The translations under genes and the position numbers were made by a program. Of a stretch of 64,000 nt of DNA, positions 1-13,062 are shown piece after piece (within the stretch, counting starts at the first letter, position 1; each line of letters opens with the position of its first letter). Source of the DNA: Pomphorhynchus laevis (lineage: Eukaryota > Acanthocephala > Palaeacanthocephala > Echinorhynchida > Pomphorhynchidae). The notes under the pieces are model-generated. The model searched no databases. It was given only the letters and a program-made list of their open reading frames with translations, and had not been told where the DNA came from. The stretch lies in NCBI GenBank assembly GCA_012934845.2, contig WNNJ02002244.1, forward strand, positions 1 through 64,000, in the 5' to 3' direction.

Positions 1-640
1 AATATTAATAAATATTAATATTTCTAATATTTTCATTGTAATCAATATCATTTTTTATAATAAGGCTACCTTGATAAATTAGTTCGCGTATTGAATACAT
101 TATTGACTATACATTATTTAACGATTAAGAAATTTTGAATAATTCACACGTAGTACAGCCACAATTTGAATTTCCACTTAAGATTTTAAATCTATTTTTT
201 ATAATATCTCTCTGATTAATATATTTTACGATTTTCTGTTTGATTTATTTTTATAGTACCACGGTTTAAATATGTATCTATTAAATTATTTTAACAATTT
301 CGAAGTAAAATCATTTAAATAATTTAAAAATAAATTTATTTTTAATGTTTATAAATGAATCTATTCTGACATTAAAAATGCAATTATTATAATATTAGAA
401 TTTTCTATAATTGGAATATTTTATTGTTTACGTTCAAATCTATATATATACCTTCATTGTAATCAATATTAGTTTTATTTATAATAAGGCTTCCTGGATA
501 AATTAGTTCGCATATCGAATAAAAATATTAGAGTTTAATACGTATATTTCATCAATATATCGAAACATATATTTCATATCTTTTTATAGTTTAGATTTAT
601 TTTTTTAAACAGTTATGAACAAATTCATATTCTATAAAGA
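1..640. other. AT-rich, gene-free; short diverged repeat pair
   Basis: No coding or RNA gene is seen. Positions 33-103 and 452-527 are diverged copies of one sequence, both containing an ATAATAAGGCT...TAAATTAGTTCGC core, so part of the stretch is an old local duplication about 420 bp apart. The remainder is low-complexity A+T. Confidence 0.6.
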
Positions 641-765
641 TTAAAAATAAGTCAGTTATAATTGGATTATAGCTGACTTATTATTCTACATTCTATAATT
701 ATTGGAGCTGGATCAAAGGAAAGAATAAATTATTTTTGATATTTCGCTAACTACCATTATTATTC
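640..765. repeat. Hairpin and end of a dispersed foldback family
   Basis: Around 646-683 the sequence AATAAGTCAG is followed by its inverse CTGACTTATT after a short loop. It is followed at 700-760 by ATTATTGGAGCTGGATCAAA and TGATATTTCGCTA, a signature repeated at 6302-6490 and 6925-7030. The AAGTCAGCTATAATTGG-type segment also occurs at 58940, where it encodes part of a Penelope-like RT (motif PIIADL), so this may be a retroelement end. The family identity is not known to me. Confidence 0.5.
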
Positions 766-859
766 ATTGGCCGCCAAAAGAGCAAAGCTCAAAACAGGGA
801 CATCACAGTAAAAAAGGAAGAGAGAAATAAAAAATAGTCAACAAAATAGCTGAAACAAG

Positions 860-1752
860 TCAGGATTCAAGGCAGAATTCAGCACGAAGATAATTCTTCA
901 ATTCTGATACATGTGTGGCCTCAATAACAGTAGATGGTAATTTATTCCAATGTTTGACAATTCGATGTCTTATGTCACCTCGGTTCCGCTTCGGTCCCAG
1001 TTTGTGTACAAGTTATAGCTTGTGTCCTCGTAGATTTTCATTACCAGAAAGTGTAAATAGAGGGTTTAAAACATGCTTAGAAGAGTACAGTGTCATCCAC
1101 ACCAACATCAAATCTGCTTTAATTAAGGACGTCTCAACATCGCATATGCCTAGAACTTCTAGTCTCTGAGGGTAGGGAATATATCGAATAGAAGAAACCA
1201 TATGGCTAGCTTTACAGATAATGCCTCAAGTAAATGCAAATCACCCTTAGACTGTGGAAAGACTGCTGATGAAGCATATAGTATATGAGAAAGGACAATC
1301 GAGGGGAACAGCACCCTAAATGAGTCAACATCTATTGAACCTAGCGTTCTTCGTAGTAGCCCTAGGATGCGTTGACATTTGCTTACAATATATCTTACAT
1401 GAGGACCCGATGACAGATTATTAGATAATATAATATCAAGATCCTTGACTTGATCAACATTCTTGATGGTAGCACCGCCTAAAGTGTACGAGCCGGAGTA
1501 CATCAACTGACCTAAATGCATGTGATAGGTATTTTCTATGTTAATAGTAAGATCATGTGAGTTGCACCACGAGTGTATGAAATATATGTCCTTCTGAAGC
1601 CAGTTATGATCTGAAAGATCCCGAATACCATTCCAAATTTTGATATCATCGGCGTACATCGAAAATGAGCAATTGACATGACATATGTTATTGACACATA
1701 TGTTGAAAAGAGTAGGACTTATGACTGAACCTTGAGGTACACCATTCGACAT
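860..1752 (-). pseudogene. CR1-type non-LTR retrotransposon RT, 5'-truncated
   Basis: The minus-strand frame begins at RT motif B (NGVPQGSVISPTLF) and contains the catalytic motif C as MYADDIKIW, followed by the CR1-like thumb (QRILGLLRRTLGSID). Near 1160-1200 the frame shifts into a second segment with PYPQRLEVLGI and GNENLRGHKL. After an in-frame stop near 1013 it continues with HRIVKHWNKLPSTVIEA, the conserved C-terminal end of CR1/Jockey-group polyproteins. The N-terminal endonuclease and RT motif A are missing. It is a dead 5'-truncated copy, normal for target-primed retrotransposition. The YADDIKIW plus H-M-H-L-G style is familiar from trematode CR1 elements. Confidence 0.85.
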
Positions 1753-1859
1753 TGTTCGCCAACGTGATAAAGTGCTTTTAACTTTCAGATACTGTTAGCA
1801 TCTTCAGAAAATTACCTAACAGTAGTTAGCTAGTGAACTATTAGAGACATATATTCAGC

Positions 1860-2270
1860 AAGAGTAAGGAAAACCAAACCAATTTGAATTTGAAATCGGA
1901 GAACAGATGTGGGTCAAACTAGGGAACAGTAAAAGTACGACACAGTGTAAGAAATATATCATTATAGGAATAACATCAGATGCGTGTATTGACGTGGACA
2001 GAATACTACGACATATGAACGATGCCAGACACGTTGTTGAACCTAGATCATTTTGTACTGAACAATCAGGATTAATCAGCGAGCGCGACTTGAAGAACAA
2101 AGACTGATGACGAAGCTGAGGAAGTCAAATTTATTGAAATGGATTCGACCGACGACGAGTACGATCAGGTAACAATATGTGTAAGTGAAGACGACAACAA
2201 TGTTCTCCGAAGAAGTGAAAGATTAAGACGTCGGCTAGCATATTTGAGTGACTACGTTGATAATGATTAA
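1860..2270 (+). pseudogene. Ty3/gypsy-like integrase C-terminal tail, frameshifted
   Basis: A frame from about 1889 reads FEIGEQMWVKLG, like the GPY/F-type chromatin-contact region at the integrase end of Ty3/gypsy Pol (F-x-x-G-x-x-V-W/L-V), then a short acidic linker. At about 2104 it needs a frame change to continue with DDEAEEVKFIEMDSTDDEY and then RRSERLRRRLAYLSDYV before a TAA at 2268-2270; an RRSxRxRR tail is usual at the end of such Pol proteins. No upstream integrase core is left. It lies tail-to-tail with the CR1 fragment and was probably a separate insertion. The clade cannot be assigned. Confidence 0.6.
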
Positions 2271-3254
2271 GCTATGATAGTATTATACTGGTTTGTAATA
2301 TTTGTTTGGATGCAACAAAAACCCCGATTGTGGATCTTGAAAATAAAGTAAACAGTACAACGGCGTACTCCTGCATGTTAGCCTTTATTGGCGGAACGTT
2401 ATAGGAGTGATAAATAAATTTTCTGGTTGGTCTGATACAAAACTCACTGTTGAGGGACATCTGGAATATTGTTGTTAAGCGCTTCTCTATGCACCAGTGA
2501 AACCATTTTTAACGAATTAAATTTCGTCATAATTCAACTCAAATTTGCATTCAGTAACTCTATCGCAGCGATTAACGAAAAAATCAGTATCTTCAAATTT
2601 ATATTATCCAAAATTCTATCTCACAAAAATGCATAAGCTACTAGGAAGCAGAACAACCTTTTCCACTAAACGTCATTCAGTGCAATTTTAGAAGAGCTAC
2701 TTATCGTCTTTTCCCAGTCAAAACACCGACGTTATTGTCTTTTAGTAACTTAATTCAATATATACCCTTCCGAAAGTATTTAATTTCTATCGCAGAGAAG
2801 TTAGTTGTTATATTACAATTATAATACATACATTACCCTTCTTTGGTCAGCTTTATCCCAAGATCTTTATAATGTATTAAAAATATCATTCAGGTCTTAT
2901 CTAATTCTTTAAATGGTCCTACCCTCTATTGTTTAGGGATATCACCGAGTAAAGATGATAAACGCTTTAGTTTGTCCAACATTCAGATTAGAAAATAAAA
3001 ATACGAAAATAGACACATTCTATATTGAATAGTTGGTTGTGGTTATAATGTGTTGTATTGATAGCAGTGCACATCAACTATCTAATAGAGTGTAAATCCT
3101 GAGATATTGCCACATGTAAAGAAAGTATCCGATGTCATCAATTAGCCGAATAATTGCGTTCTAAACGATGCTATTGAACTTGACCAGTTTTGCCGTTTGA
3201 GAAGTGGTGAAAAGTGGTCGTGAACAGTAAAATTTTGAAAAATATGAAGGAAGA

Positions 3255-3562
3255 TCAACGATCTTTGTAATACTATTGTGTGCTCCGACGGTGGCAAAAA
3301 TATGGTCCAGTCAATTAATTACCGTCTCAGAAGATTGATTTTGACACATGAATCCAAAAAGAAATCACAAGAATTTATTGGCAGCAATAAGTGGAAACAT
3401 GTATTGTTCAAACTAGATAATGAATACTTGAAATTCACCCAGATGTTCTGGAAAGGAAGTGGTAGTTTTATTAGGCGGTCACAAGGGTGCTTGAAGAAAG
3501 GTGGCTTTTTTCTATCACAATCCTTGCTCTCCGAAGTAATTTTTAAACATCATATATCGTGA
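3255..3562 (+). pseudogene. Possible BEL/Pao integrase fragment
   Basis: The 94-codon frame begins CSDGGKNMVQSINYRLRRL, close to the second catalytic Asp region of BEL/Pao integrases (SDNG-x-x-F-x-G-A), followed by SNKWKHVLF and then IRRSQGCLKKGGFFLSQSLL, which resembles the post-catalytic G-x-Y-E-R-L-V-x-x-V-K-x-C-L-K-K and LL-T-x-x-x-L-x-x-V-x-x-E block. The third catalytic residue is not clearly preserved. The match rests on pattern memory alone. No protease, RT or LTR is visible next to it. Confidence 0.45.
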
Positions 3563-5640
3563 ATAGCGATTTATGGATATGGATGAATTGGTAAATACGA
3601 GTTATACCATGGCGGCACAACTTATTGTGCACCTTTTTTTAATCAGAAAGTTGGGAACCCTGAGATACATGTCTCTCGCTATTTAGCTCAATTTTGTACT
3701 TATCCGCGATCCTCAAAAATATTTGTAAATTGCCATTATGTACTTAAATGTTTGAACTGCCAATCATAAAGTCGTGCAGATAAACAAAAGGATGCGTCGA
3801 AATTTTCAAACAATTTACAATATATTATCCAGCGTCAGACAATTTATCTGTACTCCGTAACAGTTAGGAATCGTCACCTTGACGAAGTCTGGTATTGCAC
3901 GATTTTGACATTGTAACATAGGTGTATCGCGACGTTGACAGTACCCGACACATCGGATATTAAGACTGCAGCGGCATTGTGTTGTTTTAATTTACAAACT
4001 TTCGCGATGCCATTTTTTCCAAATTCGGCAGATCGTACTGTTGATTGGGCATGATGGCGTAATTGGATCGGGCAGAAATAGCATACACATCTTTATTTTT
4101 TGGCAAGCTTTAGGTTGGGGTAATTCGTTGTCGCTTTGCTGAATTTTGCTTGTCGCTTTTACTTTATTTAATTGAGGTAATGGATTATTTCTTTCAACTA
4201 AATTTATCTTTACAAATAAAGATAAATTGATAAAATAGATTAGATAAAATTTTATGCAATTTTATCTGATTTCCTCTACGTGGATAAAATACCTGCATAA
4301 ATTTTTAAACGACTTGAATAAATTCAAACATATGCTGGAAGCAAGATGTGGGGCTCTAAGACATTCTTAAATATGTAATTAAGCGAGACAGCCCAATTAC
4401 GCATTTGATGTATTTAAACACACAGGTTACTTCATTTTCCGAAAAGAGTGTCCCAGAGCAAAGACAAAGGCTAACTAAGAATATCGTGCCCATAACTATT
4501 TAGCACATTTCAAATTACTAAGAATTTCCATCAATTGTCAATATGGCTAACAATAACTGTAAAGCATATAATTAATATTAGACTACTTATTACTTCACTA
4601 TAAGACTGTACATATAAAAGATGTGTCTTGCAGCCACCGCAATTTCATTCTTCTCGATGCAATTGCTTCCAAATACATGAATACTTTTAATTAATTTCTA
4701 TCGGAACATGGCACTTGTGAGCTTAAACTCCTTACTAAAAATCAAAATATTGAACCGGATTTAAATGATGAAGACTTGTGATTAAGGTCATCTATATGAT
4801 CAAAGATATTGTTTGCATTTGCGTCTACACCATTTACAAGCTCAAATTCCAGATAAAATGTTTTTATAATTTTTTTGGACATAAATATAAGTAGAGGATC
4901 ATTTCTAAAGATTGTATGACTTCCCATTGTCATCCATAAATGCCATAATAAAGACAGATGTCCATTTTAATAAACAAGTTCGTCCACTTGTAAATGGCCT
5001 TGAACCACAATTGCATGCTCACTGACCTAACAACTGCAATCTACCTTGCACTATCGACATTCTGCATGTTCCAAAAATGCCTATTCTTCGAGAATTAGAT
5101 GACACGTGACTTTCCCACCCAACCTCCCCAATCATTCTTTGATCTAGCTGAGAAAAAACTGGTACACAGCATTTGAAATATGATTCTTTTAAGTAAATAG
5201 GTTTTTTAGTTGGCCTAACGGATGCAGAACCTTATTTTTATGACTATCGAAAATAAAAAGAAATTTCAACGGTTTTTTGAGTTTTTTAAATGCGCGAGGG
5301 ATTTTAAAGTTAAGCATGCGCAAATAAAATCTATATCTAAAATACCTACCTCCACCGACCCGGAAGGAATGGAATGAACTTACGAAGAATGACAATGGAT
5401 TAAAGATGACAGATAATACTTATTTCTGAGGAAATACAATAATAATTACTTAGGCGCTAGAAATGAGAAGACGGGGATGGAAAGTTTAGTAAGAATTTGA
5501 ACACACTTAATGAATTTTCCGCAAAAGACTGCACTCTTCTACTGTTGCTTGTATTCACGCATAAAAAGTTGTCCAGCTCTTCTTTATTGGATTTCGGACA
5601 AGCTTGTATTTTGTATTGTCGTGATGCAGACGTCACTTGT
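3563..5640. other. No recognised gene
   Basis: Small frames at 4742-4933 and 5189-5395 (both minus) have no recognisable motif and are likely chance. The 3840-4150 part is somewhat GC-richer and may be retroelement-derived, but I could not name a domain. Confidence 0.5.
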
Positions 5641-5642
5641 TT

Positions 5643-5897
5643 GGCGATAAAAATTAATCCAAATCTATAAGGGCATTACTCAGTTTATAATTACGGATTA
5701 TAGAATGGATTATAATTACTCCCATTATAATCCGTTCATATCTCTAGTTATGAACATACATAATTCTGGCGATCAGAATTAATCCAAATCTATAAGGGCA
5801 TTACTCAGTTTATAATTACGGATTATAACGGATTATTGAACGGATTATAATTACTCCCATTATAATCCATTCATATCTCTAGTTATGAACATATATT
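5643..5897. repeat. Tandem duplication, period 125 bp, with internal palindromes
   Basis: Two copies begin GGCGAT at 5643 and 5768 and share TTAATCCAAATCTATAAGGG. Each copy contains the inverted pair GGATTATAAT ... ATTATAATCC around TACTCCC, so each can form a hairpin. Identity is high apart from a few substitutions. Confidence 0.8.
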
Positions 5898-6301
5898 CTC
5901 TTGTCTAGGTAAAACTATGAGTAAGAACGTTTTTAGTTTGACTAACTTTTGGCTCACATTTCATTGTGCAACGACTGACTCTATTATCGACATTGTGCTT
6001 ATGTGGTGCACTTAAACCTTTCATCGTAAACTAATCAAATTATAATACATTCACGTTCGAGGTACTCATGTCATCTTACCTAGTTGATATAACTGCATAA
6101 CACAGTTCAAGGTTACTAGATCTTGTTCCTACTGTAATTACTACCATTTGGTAGTCATTATTGATTACTCTGAAGTTTGGCTAACCCCTCATTGATGTAC
6201 CAGGCTCGTCACGCTTGTGTTGTTTAGAATGTCTGAGTATCCACTATTTAAAAAAATTTACAAGAACACTGAGGGTTTTATTATTTGTATAAATATTATC
6301 T

Positions 6302-6490
6302 ATAAAGAATTATTGAAGCTGAATCAAAGAAAAGAGGAAATTTTGTATTGATATTTCACTAACCTCTGTTATCATCTTCAGAACAGTGCGGAGTAATTTT
6401 CTGAGTAACTTTCTGAAGATACTTACAGATGCTAGCGAAATATCAAATAAAATTTTCGTCTTTTTTGATCCAGCTCCAATAATTATTTAT
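6302..6490. repeat. Foldback (inverted-repeat) element
   Basis: The left arm (6302-6363, TAAAGAATTATTGAAGCTGA...) is the imperfect inverse of the right arm (6427-6490, ...TTGATCCAGCTCCAATAATTATTTA). The centre holds the ATTTTCT-GAGTAACTTTCTGAAGAT motif. Half copies occur at 700-762 and 6925-7030 (TGCTAACAGAAGCTAGCGAAATATC), and the TTAGCATCTTCAGAAAATTAC motif recurs near 1790. No coding capacity. Confidence 0.65.
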
Positions 6491-7030
6491 CAATAATGCA
6501 TCAGTATCAACTATTTAGAATAAATTATTATTAATTATTTATTTTGTATATTATTTTCCACAGTCCACTGTTAAATTGCCATTTTCGTTTATTGTACCCG
6601 CTTCGAAACTCCATGTGTCATGTATACGAAACCCGTCACTGTATGTATCATCTGAGTGACGACTATTTTTATCTCATTACGCGACCTGTATACTAAACCA
6701 ATGCAAGCCTATGATGCAACAATGACTTAAATATAAAAATTTAATGTTTTTTGATTTTTTTATTTTTGTATTTAAATCTTAAATACAAAAATTTATCGTG
6801 TACGTAAATGACACTGTACTTTTGTAAAGGCTGACCCACTTTAAATGCGCATTTAGCTAACATTACATTACGTATTAATTGCATACACATTGTTTTAAAA
6901 CAGAAAAACGTCATTTTTAACCAGAAAAGTAATCTTCAGTAATTTTCTAAAGATGCTAACAGAAGCTAGCGAAATATCAAATAAAATTTTCCTTTTTTAT
7001 TCGATCGAGCTCCAATAATTCTTTATCGAT

Positions 7031-8396
7031 AATATTAAAGTATTTAATAATAAATAGCTTATCGACTATTTAATAAATATTATTTATAATATTATTTTTA
7101 ATATATTAATAATTGCATTATTTGCTTATTCGTGATAATTTTAATTTATTGGAAATTTTATTATCGCTGCAAGCCTATGAATATAGTTATATTTATAAAT
7201 AATTATAAATGCAATTACTTTATAATTATATATTACTTTATATTATAATTTTCTTGTAGCTGTAAAGTGTCACAATTTTTAATTCATGTCAGCATCCATA
7301 ATATTTAAAATGCTTTCCTGTTTTAGTTTCTTCTATCGTGAATTGCCTATGTAATACAATAAGGTTTGCTTTCATTTCTGATTTTATTGTCTGTCTTCGG
7401 CGCTGCGTAACGGTCCCTGCGGTAGAATTTTTCGGGGTGCTGATTTTTTTGCTTATATTTATTTGTCTATCACTTCACAATGACTTTTTATTAAGCAGAT
7501 CAACAACACTGTTATAAAACATCATCTTTATTGTTTCTTAAACAATATAGAACAATTTTCAACCTTGACTTCTATGTCTGTGCTATAATAGAATATATAA
7601 CAAAATTTAATTCTTTCATGAAAAAAATATTTTAAGCATCGTAAAGAAACTGTCGTTGGTATAATACATAATCATAAATAGCACATATAGTACTATCCTT
7701 TGACCGATCCTCTCATATAAGTCCACACTTGTTTAATTAATATCAAAGAAGAATGAAATTAAAAGTGACTGTTGACTTATATGATTGTATTTATTATAAT
7801 ATCGATTAAAATACGTATAATTAGTTAAATGATCTGATCCTTTGATACTCGTAAAATCATGCTTAGAGTTTTATATCATGAAAAATAATGTGCTCTATCT
7901 GAGTTCGACAATTGAAACTTTGTTCAATATCACCGCACAAGACGTGCTTGTTCAAATCAAATTTTTCAACTGGAAATACACAGTTCACTTATACATTGCG
8001 GATACTCTTAACATTTTACAACTTTAAATGTGAATTATATAAAAGTTTTATGATTTTTTATATTTTTAAATTTATAGTACAAAATACGTGGAACTTAGTT
8101 GACTGATTTATTGTAAAATGCATAACAACAGCAACATACAATATTATAAATAATATTCAATAATATATTTCGCACAAATTATTTGAACAATTATATGTGT
8201 TGAAGCCATAATTCGTTTGATGCTTGTGTGTTTGATTGGGTGATAACATTTGTAATATTTTTGTTCAAATGACAATGGAGTAATATTAAACGGTACATTT
8301 TTTCATGTTTATAAGCAGCTTTAAGTAGATATATATCTTTATTTTATTAATCCATTTAATTATATAATATTCTTTATTTTTCATATCTTTTTATTT
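7031..8396. other. AT-rich, no supported gene
   Basis: Two overlapping frames of 60-64 codons at 7842-8106 are hydrophobic and AT-driven with no motif. The rest is low-complexity A+T. I see no gene. Confidence 0.5.
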
Positions 8397-8419
8397 TTGC
8401 TACATAAATTATGGTATTC

Positions 8420-8458
8420 AATAGTAACGTCACAATTCAATAGTGACGTGTTCCATGC
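8420..8458. promoter_or_regulatory. Two-unit copy of the CRE-like 19-bp repeat
   Basis: ATTCAATAGTAACGTCACA and ATTCAATAGTGACGTG follow one another here, preceded by the same TTTTTATTTTTGCTAC leader as the expanded array at 13063. It shows the unexpanded state of that array. Only diverged CRE octamers (TAACGTCA, TGACGTGT) are present. Confidence 0.6.
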
Positions 8459-8459
8459 A

Positions 8460-9434
8460 TTTGCAGAAACTGATTTAATTACTAATTATTTATAAACATC
8501 ATATATATATTTTTTACTAAAATTCACTAAACATTTGAATGTATATTTGTTTCATATATCCTATTTTCTGTATATATATCAAAAATATGATTTAAATATA
8601 TGTTAACTTATTATAATGTTATAATATTGATAATATAATAAATAATATATAATATATAATCAATAATTATTAATATATTCTAAATAGTCTCGATTATGTT
8701 TGATCATTAATCAATTATATTTCATAAACAATTTTTTAAACAATTTTTAATAAACAAATATTTCGCTTTTACAAAAAATAGTAAATTTTCGTGATATCGC
8801 ATTCAGGTTTGGCACTCAGTAATTTGTGATAATATCAGATAACATACATTAACAATTTCTATATGTTGATTGATTACCATCTAAAATTTGACAGTAGAGA
8901 CATACAATATATTTTAATCTGCCAGTTTGTATCATCATCAATTCATACCTTGTTGTACTTCAATGTTCGTATTTGTTAGAATTATGTCATTTAGATATCA
9001 TCCCGAAGCCCAACGACATAAAAGAAAAAACTGAAATCGACTGTATTCTGATAATTAATGCAATATCATTTGAAAATCTAATTGATTTTAATTTTAGCAA
9101 AAATATAGCATTTTATTTTTATGAAAGATGAGAATTTCTATTGAATATTAATTTACGTCTTTTTTAAAACAACGCGATAATTTATTGTCCGCAAATGCAA
9201 ATACTCTATATGACTGTCTACGTCATTTATATACCATAAAAATTACTTAGAAAAATGGCCAAACTTGCCATGCATATTTTTATAAAAAGGTAAGTGTTGA
9301 TAGCCTAGCCCTATCATTAAGGAACTCTAATAAAATTTTCAATCTACGATCTAAATTAATTTGTTTAATTATTTAATCCTCAAGTTCTTTCGGATAAAAC
9401 ATTGTCCAATTTTTAGTGTTTGAATTATTTAATC
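8460..9434. repeat. 975-bp direct duplication, copy 1
   Basis: From ATTTGCAGAAACTGATTTAA to GTGTTTGAATTATTTAATC the sequence is repeated almost base for base at 13549-14523 (I noticed one extra T in a homopolymer). No reading frame longer than chance, no TG...CA ends and no retroviral internal genes lie between the copies, so LTR status is not supported. The near-identity means a recent duplication or gene conversion. Confidence 0.9.
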
Positions 9435-9662
9435 CTCAAGTTCTTTTCTGATTAAAAATTGTTCAATTGTTATTTAGTGTACAGTTTCGTTAGATAATGA
9501 AAGAATGTTTTTCATCTGTTCTGATCCAAGGGTGTAAGTGAAACGACATTTTGAAAGCGTTACAGAATACATTGCAAGTTATGAATGGTTGATCATTGCA
9601 ATTAGACTAATGTACATGAACTTATTAACTGCTTTACTTTTCAGTAATGTGACATAACAATA

Positions 9663-9667
<5 letters not shown>

Positions 9668-9743
<76 letters not shown>
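9668..9743. repeat. (AT)n microsatellite, about 38 units
   Basis: An uninterrupted AT dinucleotide run. The apparent minus-strand frame of repeated Ile-Tyr here is an artefact of the repeat. Confidence 0.98.
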
Positions 9744-9750
<7 letters not shown>

Positions 9751-9837
9751 TATACTAGCAACTATTCGTTACATAAATAAGAATCCATCAAAGGATCACC
9801 AGTCCCGATTCCAATCGATCTTCATGATCTCAAACGG

Positions 9838-9943
<106 letters not shown>

Positions 9944-10065
9944 CTTTAAAAGTAATCAAATTGACTCAACAATTAGCAATACAGATTTATTGACGTTTCG
10001 ACCCAAGCCTTTTTCAATTGTAAGTAGTTAGTAATCAAAAATTTTTAAACTGAAATGATATATAG

Positions 10066-10200
10066 TAGTGCAGGGATGTGCTGAGTAGACAACGGTTCAG
10101 GATTTCTTACGAAATACGGCATTTATACAAAATAATGTTGCTTGTTAGACTTGACTTTGATTTATGACCTTCAGTCTCTATGTCACTTCTAGGCTGTCAC
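10066..10200. repeat. Diverged copy of the 366-bp repeat family
   Basis: GGGATGTGCTGAGTAGACAA, TTTCTTACGAAATACGGCAT and TATGTCACTTCTAG match in the same order the units at 35732 and 36098. It is an isolated copy without its 3' half. Just upstream (9990-10016) is a GACGTTTCGACCC motif also seen inverted at 35490-35530. Confidence 0.65.
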
Positions 10201-12704
10201 TTGTACATACGAATCCGCTTTATTTCTTCTGTATTTTTTTGTTACTGTACGCCAGTGTGAGTTAACTTCGTGCCATCTTGTCAATTTTGCATGAGCTTAA
10301 CTTGGAGTGATGTAAGCAAGTAAATATATTAAGTGGATACCTACATGGGTCTGAACACGTTTTATTCGAGCTGATCTCGTTAAAAGATATCCGCATCACA
10401 CAAAAGTTATTATTAATACCATGCAGTGAAGACCTTTTATTCTATTTTATTGTAGATAAATTTTAGGTAAGTTCCAACTACCTTCTAGATGATTTTTAGT
10501 TAAGTTTCAAATTAGTTCCACACAGGCCTGTTCCGCTCGCTTATCACTAATTATTCAAGTATTCAGTATCAAGTTAAGATTACTCAAATTGTTTCTTTAT
10601 GTATCATTTATCTCCATAAAATATTTAACATGTATTTGCATATGTAATAATAGCATTTAGTAAAACGCTTGTGTTACGCATTGCGGCAAGGCCACCTAAT
10701 TGCGGAATGCGAGGTAACATATCACTGTTACATGTGGGTACCATAAGTCGAGCGAGCAAAGCTGAAACACTCGGTATCTCTTGAAATATAATCCAGGTAT
10801 TTTTAGTCGAAATAATTTGAACTAAAATAATGAATAATTTACACAGTTATAAGGGTTCACTAATTTCATTATGACATTAAAATGTTTTGTCTTACATAGT
10901 TGTTTGAATGACGTTTTCATTTTAATCGGTTTTTTCTATTTAAATAGTTCAATATTTTGTGTTAAATTCACTGAGCTGTATCATCATAATAGCGAGTAAA
11001 CGCGTTTTGTCTTAGTTTCTCAACGCCTATATTTCATTTAAGTGTATTATATCTTAAAATAATCACTGTGCATTTAATCCGTCGTTATATTCAATTGGCA
11101 GCTAAACTGTTAATTTGTTTTTTTTTGTTAATTTTCTTTCACTTGTATCCCGAGCTTTGTTAGTTTCTTCTTGTTGTTATTGCGGCTTTTATTGAACTTT
11201 CTTAAGAGCGAAAACAAAGTTCTTCTGAATTTGTGAATATTCTAGAAATGCAACATTTCATTTGTGTTATGTAATTTAGATGATAATGACAAATCAGCAT
11301 CGCCTTGTAGCTAAAACGTACTTTAATACTCATATATTCGTACTAATTGCTTTTTTACTTACTCTGCGAAGATTACGTAACTACTTTTTTGTTTTTCGTA
11401 ACATGATTTTACGTTTTTATTTTTCTACATTGTTACATGTCTACGCCCGGTAACAATTAGTTTTTGTAGGTTTATTATTAATAAAATATAACATTTAATT
11501 TTTATATTTAAATTTTATATTATATTGAACACGAGAGAGTGAAATAAATAAGCCTTTTTAGTCGAACAGCAGACTCTTATATCTTCACGAGGATAAACTG
11601 TTTTTACAGTAAAGCTTTTTGATTGCAGATTAATGATAATTAAAAAAACAAATTTATTTTACCCTTTCCTGTTTAATCAATAAACATATGAGTGAACATT
11701 CGATTTGTAACAATGATGGTAACAGTAATCATTACTGATGACCTTACAAATAAATAATCGACAAGTGCGTTAATATTATTAGCTGCATAACGATTAAATT
11801 TGTTTAAAAACAATTTTATTTTTGAAATAGTCAAGATCCGACATTTTTCAGAGTTGAATTAAACATTATGTATTCCATGCACTTGCAACCCAAAAGCGTT
11901 ATGTCTAAATTGGTGAGCACTGGTTTCTGTTGAGCTTATATCTCTTGCCATCCACAGTTTTGAACATCTTGCGTGGGTAATTGTGATTTATACAAAGTAA
12001 GTATAAGACCAACAGGAGTGTATGTATTCAGCACATTTAATGGAATTATTAAATCAATCTCAATCAGATATAAACTAACAATATATCTTAACCCAGTGGG
12101 TTAATATAGCCTCAGAGTGGAATAGAATAATTTTCCAGTTTACTCTATCAGCATATAATCTGAGAATTTTGCCAAAATATATGATAATATATTCCCAAGA
12201 GATCGAATTACAACATTTTTTTTGCATTTTAAATTATTAGATCCCGTGTTTTCAGTTTATTAACTTACACTTTAACATCAGCAACGTTACAACACACTTG
12301 GCATTGCCGACTAAATATGTAGCCTTAATTATGTCTTTCTTTGACAACATTCGTATTCGTTTTTCCAAGTAAAGAATTTTTTGTCTAATTATGTTGAGTG
12401 TATTGTATTTTGCCGTGTGTTTTGTATATATTGTGTATTTGTTGATGTGTGTGGCTAATTAAAAGTTGAAAACACAGGATATAATCGTTTAAAAATATAA
12501 TATTTTACAATAAACGTCCTAATTAAAGACGGTCATAGAGGTTTTCTATTTGATATAAAGTTATTATAAATTAAATATTAAAGACTGGAGTTATTTTAAA
12601 GTTGGATAGTTTGATTTTATCGTCGTTACAGAAAATTTTAAAGATATTCAACATTTTTACAAGACTTTTAATATTGTAGACTTGAATTAATGTCTTTCTT
12701 CATA
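10201..12704. other. Gene-free A+T-rich stretch
   Basis: No frame with a recognisable domain, no tRNA-like cloverleaf and no repeat with a second copy in the window was noticed. Confidence 0.45.
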
Positions 12705-12880
12705 TTAGTTAATGATGGTTTTATAGACATGATATGAAAAAGGTTTTCTTTATTATTGCAAGCGTTCAACACACAATGTCCTTCTCAACACACAGTGTCT
12801 TTGAAAAATACATTGTGTTTTGGAAGCTCGCAATTATAGAACTTTTTTCATATCATGTCTATAAAACAATCATTAACTAA
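12705..12880. repeat. Foldback element, arms about 70 bp
   Basis: The left arm starts TTAGTTAATGATGGTTTTAT and the right arm ends ATAAAACAATCATTAACTAA. Both arms include GACATGATATGAAAAA or its inverse and an ACACAATGT core. The centre contains a doubled TTCTCAACACAC-like sequence. No transposase. It resembles a MITE or snapback element of unknown family. Confidence 0.75.
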
Positions 12881-13062
12881 CATTTTTAATGTATGTAGTC
12901 TGTACACTCAAAATTTTATATATAAATATCCTTATTAAAGTTACAGTTGAATTGAACTCTAACTTGGCATGTCGCTAACGCAATTTTAGTACAAATACTG
13001 TCATAATTTGTCTTTATTTTTTCATATATTTTTATTTTTGCTACTTAAAGTATGGTATTCAA

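Noticed and set aside
9579-9761. 60-codon minus frame of repeated Ile-Tyr
   Set aside because: Pure translation of the AT microsatellite.
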